From contig UQUD01000019.1 in assembly GCA_900544225.1 (NCBI GenBank), positions 1 to 23,325 on the forward strand: a stretch of 23,325 nucleotides of DNA. Reading direction: 5' to 3'. Of the stretch, positions 18,715-23,325 are shown piece by piece (within the stretch, counting starts at the first letter, position 1; every line of letters begins with the position of its first letter). The position numbers and the translations under genes were made by a program. The notes under the pieces are model-generated. The model was not told the DNA's origin. It did no database searches and worked only from the letters and a program-made list of their open reading frames with translations. Source of the stretch: an uncultured Collinsella sp. GTDB lineage: Bacteria > Actinomycetota > Coriobacteriia > Coriobacteriales > Coriobacteriaceae.

Positions 18715-19736
18715 GAGCTCACGCCCTCCTGAGCGCTAATTCTAAGTTGGATGTATTTGACCTTATTGCCGATCTGCTCGTCGGCATTGTTGTACAGCGC
18801 CGAGCAGATGGCGGTGTCGCTGAAGGACATGCTAGACGAAACCAAGGGGGCGTTGACAGCACTTGTGCCGTTTGCCGCGCCATAGAAGTAGTTCGCTTTA
18901 TGCTCGTTCATGTCCGCCTGCAGAGCGCCGTAGTCAGACTTTGCGTCGCCCGCCGCCGCAAACAGATTCTTGTAGTAATTCGTGTTGCCGGTAAGGACGA
19001 AGTTCTGAAAGTACTCCGGCCATACCCAGTACAGCGTGACGGGAACAGACTGGTTCGTCGGTTTAGCCTCGTTCCCGCCCTCGCAAAAACTGCTCTTTGG
19101 AATCGTGATTTGGCTGTTCGTCACGCGCCCCGAGTAATACCCGTTCTCGCAGCTCGTAAAGAACAGTACATGGCCTTTGATCAAGCCAAGGAGTGCCTCT
19201 GCCTCGGGCGCCAGCGTTCCTCCGTCCCCAACAACGCCAACAATGTTCGTGACCTTAAGCAAGCGCGACAGATTGATCGTGACCCCGTCCAGGTCACTCA
19301 CCAGCGGCTTCACCGTAAACGTAATCTTACCTCGGGCACCCGGATACAGAGAGCCGGCGGACTCGTTGTTGAGGTTGGATTCCAGCGTTACCGTCATGGC
19401 GTCCGTCGTATCGAGCCTCGTGATGTTTTGCTTTTCGGCGTCCGTGCGCTCGTAATAGCCCACGTGTGCGCCGGACTCACCCTCGCCCGCGGCGGTCAGC
19501 GTGTACCGCCCCGCCTTCGCCCCGATCGTACTCCCCGTGGCGCTCACTCGGTTATTTGCGGCAAACCAGGCCAGGCATGCAAAGATGGCAACGATGGCGG
19601 CCAGCACAAACAGACCGCTCACCAGGAAATCCTTCCAGAAATCCTTGAGGGTCCGCACGTGCTCGTCGGCAGCTTGGCGGTACTCGGCCGCTGTCATGTG
19701 CTGCTGGAGCTCGCTATGTCGGTCCATGCCACTCAT
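18711..19736 (-). CDS. SipW-substrate/TasA-like single-pass surface protein, surface operon gene 1
   Basis: 341 residues: about 37 cytoplasmic residues, one helix at about 38-56, then LAWFAANNRVSATGSTIGA (55-73), the WF motif seen in TasA/SipW-type substrates. The exported part begins with beta-rich sequence (KITFTVKPLVSDLDGVTINLS) and ends with YIQLRISAQ, as in other members of this loose class. There is no C-terminal anchor. It is the first gene of the operon. Ribosome-site quality is poor at both candidate starts (ATG at 19736 and ATG at 19727), so the start is uncertain by three codons. Upstream lies a highly structured region that probably controls the whole operon. Confidence 0.75.
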   Translation of the reverse strand: MSGMDRHSELQQHMTAAEYRQAADEHVRTLKDFWKDFLVSGLFVLAAIVAIFACLAWFAANNRVSATGSTIGAKAGRYTLTAAGEGESGAHVGYYERTDAEKQNITRLDTTDAMTVTLESNLNNESAGSLYPGARGKITFTVKPLVSDLDGVTINLSRLLKVTNIVGVVGDGGTLAPEAEALLGLIKGHVLFFTSCENGYYSGRVTNSQITIPKSSFCEGGNEAKPTNQSVPVTLYWVWPEYFQNFVLTGNTNYYKNLFAAAGDAKSDYGALQADMNEHKANYFYGAANGTSAVNAPLVSSSMSFSDTAICSALYNNADEQIGNKVKYIQLRISAQEGVSS

Positions 19737-19821
19737 CGCTTACGTTTGCCCTGCTTGCGGGCTTGCCATCCTTTTCCGCTCGGTCGCGTTTATCTGTTGT
19801 TCGCAGGAGGAGAATTCAGGC

Positions 19822-19849
19822 AGAATACAACACCATACGATAAGGTAAA
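19822..19849 (-). promoter_or_regulatory. Candidate promoter of the surface operon
   Basis: On minus, TTTACC (plus 19844-19849) and TATTCT (plus 19822-19827) with a 16-base spacer, about 80-90 bases before the first start codon. The match is only moderate and other hexamers nearby (a TATTCT a little upstream, a TTGACT at about 19906-19911) could be used instead. Confidence 0.25.
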
Positions 19850-19867
19850 AGAATAGCATTGGCCTGC

Positions 19868-19889
19868 GGTTTGCTCCACAACGCAAACC
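19868..19889. repeat. Inverted repeat GGTTTGC-N8-GCAAACC
   Basis: A perfect 7-bp inverted repeat (19868-19874 and 19883-19889) just upstream of the candidate promoter. The size and place fit an operator for a dimeric regulator, but the regulator is unknown. Confidence 0.6.
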
Positions 19890-19915
19890 TTAATGATGTC
19901 TTAAAAGTCAAACCC

Positions 19916-19980
19916 TTGGTGCAAGTGGTCAGGTTACTTCGTGCCAACATGGCGCAAACAAACATGACCACTTGCGCCAA
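19916..19980. repeat. 16-bp inverted repeat with 33-base spacer upstream of the surface operon
   Basis: TTGGTGCAAGTGGTCA (19916-19931) pairs with 19965-19980 at 15 of 16 positions. Within and next to it the word TTGGYGCAA or its part recurs in both orientations at 19916-19924, 19941-19947, 19950-19958, 19972-19980 and 19986-19994. This suggests several binding sites of one protein, or a large hairpin in a leader RNA. Confidence 0.75.
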
Positions 19981-19994
19981 TCCCCTTGCACCAA

Positions 19995-20086
19995 ATTCGG
20001 ATTTTCGGGTGTTAGCGATTCGGATTTTCATGTTCTGAGGATTCGGATTTTCGGGTGCTCAAGATTCGGATTTTCTGAACCCGCTG
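19995..20086. repeat. Four direct repeats at an exact 23-base period
   Basis: The 12-mer ATTCGGATTTTC occurs at 19995, 20018, 20041 and 20064 without change; the remaining 11 bases of each unit are only partly conserved (GGGTG follows in copies 1 and 3). It lies between the ene-reductase terminator and the upstream side of the surface operon. The arrangement resembles iterated protein-binding sites. Confidence 0.88.
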
Positions 20087-20108
20087 GTCAGGGGCATCTC
20101 TTATTGGC

Positions 20109-20144
20109 AAAAAGACGGGGAGCACCGATACGGCACTCCCCGTC
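20109..20144 (-). terminator. Rho-independent terminator of the ene-reductase gene
   Basis: On minus, a 9-bp stem (GACGGGGAG with CTCCCCGTC, plus 20114-20122 and 20136-20144), continued with three more pairs after an internal mismatch, then five T. It lies 27 bases past the stop codon. Confidence 0.88.
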
Positions 20145-20170
20145 CACTCAATACGCGATGGCTTTCTCGG

Positions 20171-22201
20171 CTACAGCTCGTTGGCCGCGTGATACGCCGT
20201 GCGAATGGCGCTCGCGATGTCGACGGTGCGCTCGCCCGAGCAGTCGCCCACGCAGGTCACGGGCACCGTCACGCCGTCCAGATCAAACGCGTTGGCCTTG
20301 GAGCCCACGGCCATCACCACGTAATCGCAGGCGATCTTCACCGGCTCCTCGGCACCATCTTCGGCGGTGCGAGCAGCCTCCACGCCCTCGTCGGTAATGG
20401 CGGTCAGGCGGGTCTTAACATGCTGCTCCACGTTATGCTCGGCAAAGTCGCTCATAATCAGCGGCAGAATGGTCTCGGACTCGCCCGCGGCAATCTTATC
20501 GAGCATCTCCACGATCGCCACCTCGCAGCCGTGCTGCAGCAGGTACTCGGCAGTCTCGGTGCCCACCAGGCCGCCGCCAATGACGGTGACGCGGCCCGTA
20601 AGCTCCACCTTGCCGGCCAGCACGTCCCAGCTCGAGACGACCTTCTCCGAGTCGGCACCCGGAACGGGGATGACCACGTCGTGCGCGCCCACGGCCACAA
20701 TCGCGGCGTCGGCGGCGTTGAGGTCCTCAGCGGTAGCGGCATGGTTGAGCTCAACCTTCACGCCCAGGCCGGGCAGAATCTTCTCGTAGTACTCAACGGA
20801 GCGCATGATCTCGTCCTTGCGCGGGGGTGCTGCCGCCAGCACGATCTGGCCACCCAGATGATCGCTCGCCTCGTAGACGGTCACATCGTAGCCGCGCTTG
20901 GCCGCCACGCGTGCAGCCTCCAGGCCGGCGATACCGCCGCCCACCACGGCGATCTTCTTGTCGCCCTCGCCCGGCTTAATGGCGATGGTCGCCTCGTCGC
21001 CGTTCTCGGCATTGAGCACGCACGAGATGTACTTGCGGTTTTGAATCGCATCGACGCAGCCCTTGTTGCAGTTGAGGCACTCGCGGATGGGCTCGCCCGT
21101 GGCGGCCTTCAGCGCAATGTCGGGGTCGCACATGAGCGAGCGGCCATAGGCGATGATGTCGGCAGAGCCATCCTCCAGGATCTTCTCGCCGGCCTCGACC
21201 GAAACCACGCGGCCGACGGTTGCCACCGGCACGGAGACCAGGGCCTTGACGCGCTCGGCCACGGGCAGCGTCCAGTTGTAGGGCATGGCGCCCATGGGCG
21301 GAATGGTGTCGCCCATGTTGCCGGTGTGGTTTGCCTGTGCAACCTGGATCATGTCGATGCCCGCGCCCTCGAGCAGCTTGGCAAACTCGCAGGCCTCGTC
21401 GGGCTGCAGGCCGCCCTTGCCGCGCGGCGTGCCGTCGGGGTTCTCCATAATCACAGGGAGCTTGTACTCCACCATCAGCTGCGGCGCGGCTTCCTTAATG
21501 GCAGCGACGACCTCGAGCGCATAGCGAACGCGGTTCTCGAACGAGCCACCGTACTCGTCGGTGCGCTTGTTGAGGATGGCCGAGCACAGCGAACCCACCA
21601 GGCGGTCGCCGTGGACCTCGATGGCGTCGATTCCGGCCTGCTGCGCGCGAGCGGCCGAGGCAGCGATAGCCTCCTTGATCTGGGTGAGCTGCTCTACGCT
21701 CGCCTCGTTCACGAAGTGCTGCATATCGTGGTGCAGCTTGGCATAGGCCTGCTTGCGGATCTCGTTGGACTCGGCCATCTTGGCGGCAAAGGTCTCCTCG
21801 TCACCGGCGGCCTTGGCTTCCTGCGCGGCCTTGGCGGCGGCCATGGATCCCATGACCATGCGGCCGACGCCGGGCACGTCGTACTCGGGGTGGAACAGCT
21901 GCAGCGCGACCTTGGCACCGTGCTTGTGGACGGCGTCGGCCAGCGCCTTAAACGTGGGGATCTGGGCGTCAGTCGCCAGCTTGGGCGTGGGGCTCGCGGT
22001 CATAACGGGAGCGACGTCGCCGATGACGATGTAGCTCACGCCGCCACGGGCCAGGCGCTCGTAAAAAGCCAGGCTGCGCTCGCCAATGGAGCCGTCGCGC
22101 TCCTCGTAGCCGGTGGTCAGCGGCGGGAACATAATGCGGTTCTTGAGCTCAAGGGGGCCAACCGTAATGGGCTGGAGCAGTTTGGATGCAGGTGCGGTCA
22201 T
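20171..22201 (-). CDS. OYE-family FMN/FAD/[4Fe-4S] ene-reductase (2,4-dienoyl-CoA / enoate reductase-like)
   Basis: A soluble flavoprotein that should reduce an activated C=C bond using NAD(P)H: electrons pass from FAD through a 4Fe-4S cluster to FMN. In numbering from the ATG at 22207: an OYE-type TIM barrel at about 10-365 (LKNRIMFPPL; RTDEYGGSFENRVRYALEV at 215-233); cluster ligands Cys377, Cys380, Cys384 and Cys396; an FAD-binding GGGIAG at 423-428; a second dinucleotide site VIGGGLVG at 542-549; and a C-terminal FAD contact TCVGDCSG at 651-658. An Ala/Lys/Glu-rich insertion at about 121-165 lies inside the barrel. GAGAGG is seven bases before the ATG at 22201 but only one base before that at 22207, so I take 22201 (676 residues). 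Relatives include 2-enoate reductases and the bile-acid BaiCD/BaiH group; the substrate cannot be told from sequence. It is a single-gene unit with its own terminator. Confidence 0.9.
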   Translation of the reverse strand: MTAPASKLLQPITVGPLELKNRIMFPPLTTGYEERDGSIGERSLAFYERLARGGVSYIVIGDVAPVMTASPTPKLATDAQIPTFKALADAVHKHGAKVALQLFHPEYDVPGVGRMVMGSMAAAKAAQEAKAAGDEETFAAKMAESNEIRKQAYAKLHHDMQHFVNEASVEQLTQIKEAIAASAARAQQAGIDAIEVHGDRLVGSLCSAILNKRTDEYGGSFENRVRYALEVVAAIKEAAPQLMVEYKLPVIMENPDGTPRGKGGLQPDEACEFAKLLEGAGIDMIQVAQANHTGNMGDTIPPMGAMPYNWTLPVAERVKALVSVPVATVGRVVSVEAGEKILEDGSADIIAYGRSLMCDPDIALKAATGEPIRECLNCNKGCVDAIQNRKYISCVLNAENGDEATIAIKPGEGDKKIAVVGGGIAGLEAARVAAKRGYDVTVYEASDHLGGQIVLAAAPPRKDEIMRSVEYYEKILPGLGVKVELNHAATAEDLNAADAAIVAVGAHDVVIPVPGADSEKVVSSWDVLAGKVELTGRVTVIGGGLVGTETAEYLLQHGCEVAIVEMLDKIAAGESETILPLIMSDFAEHNVEQHVKTRLTAITDEGVEAARTAEDGAEEPVKIACDYVVMAVGSKANAFDLDGVTVPVTCVGDCSGERTVDIASAIRTAYHAANEL

Positions 22202-22253
22202 GGACATTCCTCTCTTGTAGGCGCGGCGGCGATGGTGCCGCGTAGTTGTCTAG

Positions 22254-22283
22254 AGGATATGGCATGAGAGCACGGCGGCACAA
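22254..22283 (-). promoter_or_regulatory. Candidate promoter of the ene-reductase gene
   Basis: On minus, TTGTGC (plus 22278-22283) and TATCCT (plus 22254-22259) with an 18-base spacer, about 50 bases before the start codon. It is a fair match only. The alternating-repeat array begins about 60 bases further upstream. Confidence 0.35.
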
Positions 22284-22342
22284 CGAAAATCGGCGAATAT
22301 CAGGTGACGGCAGGTGGATGGGACGGGGCGGCCCGTCGGTTT

Positions 22343-22721
22343 GTCTCAATCTGTAACAGTTACTCGGCAAAACCGGGTCTTGCTGTTACAGATCAAGACG
22401 TTCCTCTCAACCCATCCTCAACAATCTAGATCTGTAACAGCTAGGCCCACTTTTGACCCCCACCTGTTACAGATCGAGACAAACCAATCTAGCCTGCCGA
22501 AAGATCTCAATCTGTAACAGTTACTCGGCAAAAACCGTCCCTCGTGTTACAGATCGAGACAAATCAAACCCGCCTGCTAGAAAATCTCAATCTGTAACAG
22601 CTGCCCGGCAAAATCCGTCCCTCGTGTTACAGATTTAGACAAACGCGGCCCAAACCGCCGGCATATCTCGATCTGTAACACCTAGCCGCCCAAATCGGGT
22701 CTAGATGTTACAAATCGAGAT
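22343..22721. repeat. Array of ten 17-base repeats in alternating orientation (five hairpin units)
   Basis: The consensus RTCTCRATCTGTAACAS occurs at 22343, 22383, 22424, 22464, 22504, 22544, 22584, 22624, 22665 and 22705, with orientation switching each time. Steps are 40 or 41 bases. Each forward/reverse pair encloses exactly 23 bases, and the gaps between pairs are 23 or 24. Pairs match at 14-15 of 17 positions and could form five stem-loops. The enclosed 23-mers of units 1, 3 and 4 resemble each other (CTCGGCAAAA or CCCGGCAAAA core), so the array probably grew by copying an 80-base unit. No open reading frame of note is present. It lies between the ene-reductase promoter region and the tRNA terminator. 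Confidence 0.93.
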
Positions 22722-22742
22722 TCTGTTGAGAGGCCGAAAATT

Positions 22743-22760
22743 GGACCGAAAACACGGTCC
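22743..22760 (-). terminator. Possible second terminator hairpin after tRNA-fMet
   Basis: A perfect 6-bp inverted repeat (GGACCG / CGGTCC, loop of 6) followed on minus by AATTTT. It could act as a back-up to the main tRNA terminator 10 bases before it; the T-run is weak. Confidence 0.3.
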
Positions 22761-22769
22761 CGGAATAAC

Positions 22770-22799
22770 AAAAAAGCTCGCCGGCTTGACCGACGAGCT
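22770..22799 (-). terminator. Rho-independent terminator of tRNA-fMet
   Basis: On minus, AGCTCGTCGG pairs with CCGGCGAGCT (one G-U pair; plus 22775-22784 and 22790-22799) around a 5-base loop, then a run of T. It lies 9 bases after the tRNA 3' end. Confidence 0.9.
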
Positions 22800-22808
22800 G
22801 CAAGTTCT

Positions 22809-22885
22809 TGGTCGCGGGGGCAGGATTTGAACCTACGACCTCCGGGTTATGAGCCCGGCGAGCTACCAGACTGCTCCACCCCGCA
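22809..22885 (-). tRNA. Initiator tRNA-fMet (CAU anticodon)
   Basis: A 77-base cloverleaf with encoded CCA. The initiator hallmarks are visible: no Watson-Crick pair at positions 1-72 (U against G), three G-C pairs at the base of the anticodon stem (GGG/CCC around CTCATAA), and a D-arm AGCAGTCTGGTAGCTC close to that of the E. coli initiator tRNA. Promoter and terminator are both close by, so it is its own transcription unit. Confidence 0.96.
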
Positions 22886-22916
22886 ATGTCTGGGCGCTTC
22901 ATGTGCGCAAGAAAGA

Positions 22917-22945
22917 ATATTACGTGGGAGTTCGGTAAACGGCAA
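22917..22945 (-). promoter_or_regulatory. Promoter of tRNA-fMet
   Basis: On minus, TTGCCG (plus 22940-22945) and TAATAT (plus 22917-22922) with a 17-base spacer. The predicted start would be about 25 bases before the mature tRNA 5' end. Confidence 0.7.
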
Positions 22946-23020
22946 GGAAAATCTCGTAGAGCATAATTCCTTCATATTTAAACCCCTCAGCCCATATCAC
23001 TGTAACCGAATCGCAGCCGA

Positions 23021-23036
23021 GCGCCGTCGACGGCGC
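23021..23036. promoter_or_regulatory. Perfect 16-bp palindrome upstream of coaX
   Basis: GCGCCGTCGACGGCGC, self-complementary throughout. It lies directly before TATACAAT (23038-23045), a good -10 element on plus, about 40 bases upstream of the coaX start. No good -35 box is seen at the right distance; the palindrome covers much of that area, so it may be an operator. Confidence 0.45.
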
Positions 23037-23081
23037 GTATACAATGGTGCGCGTCCTTTTATGCCAACACCGGGAGTAGAC

Positions 23082-23325
23082 ATGCTGCTCGCTATCGATA
23101 TGGGAAACACGCAGACGGCCATGGGCCTGTTTGACGGAGACGAGCTGGTGCAGTCGTGGCGCATGCCCACCGACCGCTCCTATACCGCCGACGAGATCCA
23201 CGTGCGCCTGATGGGTTTCTTTAAGATGTACGGCCTTTCGCTCGACGCGGTCGACGCGATCGCCTTTGCCGGCGTGGTGCCGCAGCTCTCGCGCGAGTGG
23301 CACGCCGTGGCCGACCGCATCGCGG
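23082..23325 (+). CDS. coaX: Type III pantothenate kinase, CoaX (3' end beyond window)
   Basis: Phosphorylates pantothenate with ATP, the first step of coenzyme A synthesis, in the cytoplasm. The 81 visible residues start MLLAIDMGNTQTAMGLF, the N-terminal phosphate-binding strand of the ASKHA fold (DxGNT motif), and continue with SWRMPTDRSYTADEIHVRL and a VVPQLS segment, where CoaX has its conserved V-V-P-x-L turn. GGGAG lies five bases before the ATG at 23082. An in-frame ATG at 23061 has no ribosome site and would add seven unlikely residues. It is the only gene on the plus strand and diverges from tRNA-fMet. Type III kinases are usual where the E. coli-type CoaA is absent. Confidence 0.93.
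   Translation, partial: MLLAIDMGNTQTAMGLFDGDELVQSWRMPTDRSYTADEIHVRLMGFFKMYGLSLDAVDAIAFAGVVPQLSREWHAVADRIA

Noticed and set aside
19916..19980. Invertible phase-variable promoter between the 16-bp inverted repeats
   Set aside because: The 33-base spacer is too short for known site-specific invertible promoters and no recombinase gene is nearby.
20189..22267. A 692-codon open frame on plus, opposite the ene-reductase
   Set aside because: The minus-strand frame has flavin and Fe-S motifs throughout; the mirror translation is low-complexity His/Gly/Leu/Val without domains.
22343..22721. CRISPR array
   Set aside because: Repeats alternate in orientation, are only 17 bases, vary at several positions, and the inner segments are related to each other. 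No cas genes are in view.

Overview
The window looks like a piece of a high-GC Gram-positive anaerobe chromosome. A Collinsella-like member of the Coriobacteriia is the best guess. This rests on base composition, the protein styles (Ech-type membrane complex, FMN/FAD/Fe-S ene-reductase, GLUG-rich surface protein) and the gene content; no 16S or database comparison was possible. Almost everything is on the minus strand. Only the partial coaX at the right edge reads plus.

Left part (1-3357): the start of an operon for an energy-converting, complex I-related membrane complex. The first gene fuses an antiporter-like subunit (NuoL/EchA type) to a NuoH/EchB-type subunit in one 960-residue chain. 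It is followed 12 bases later by a NuoB/EchC-type iron-sulfur subunit that runs off the window. The order A-B-C matches Ech hydrogenase operons, but the catalytic large subunit is not in view. Upstream (3606-4048) is a small double helix-turn-helix protein of the IS3-OrfA type, standing alone with its own terminator.

Next (4314-6020), an AlbA_2 / GHKL-like ATP-binding protein gene sits between two copies of a palindromic repeat sharing a 61-base core with one mismatch.

The centre (6085-19736) is a four-gene minus-strand operon for a cell-surface system: three proteins with a short cytoplasmic N-terminus, one membrane helix and an extracellular domain (two with a TasA/SipW-substrate-like WF motif after the helix), then a 3575-residue secreted GLUG-repeat protein without a sortase signal. 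The last gene ends at a strong terminator. The region upstream of the operon (19740-20108) is densely structured: a 7-bp inverted repeat, a 16-bp inverted repeat, five copies of a TTGGYGCAA-like word, and four direct repeats at an exact 23-base period.

Right part (20109-23325): an OYE-family ene-reductase / dienoyl-CoA-reductase-like flavoprotein with its terminator; a regular array of ten 17-base repeats in strictly alternating orientation every 40-41 bases; the initiator tRNA-fMet with clear promoter and terminator; and, divergently, the start of coaX (type III pantothenate kinase).

The best candidates for something undescribed are the alternating-repeat array (22343-22721), the surface operon with its structured upstream region, and the repeat-bracketed AlbA_2 cassette.
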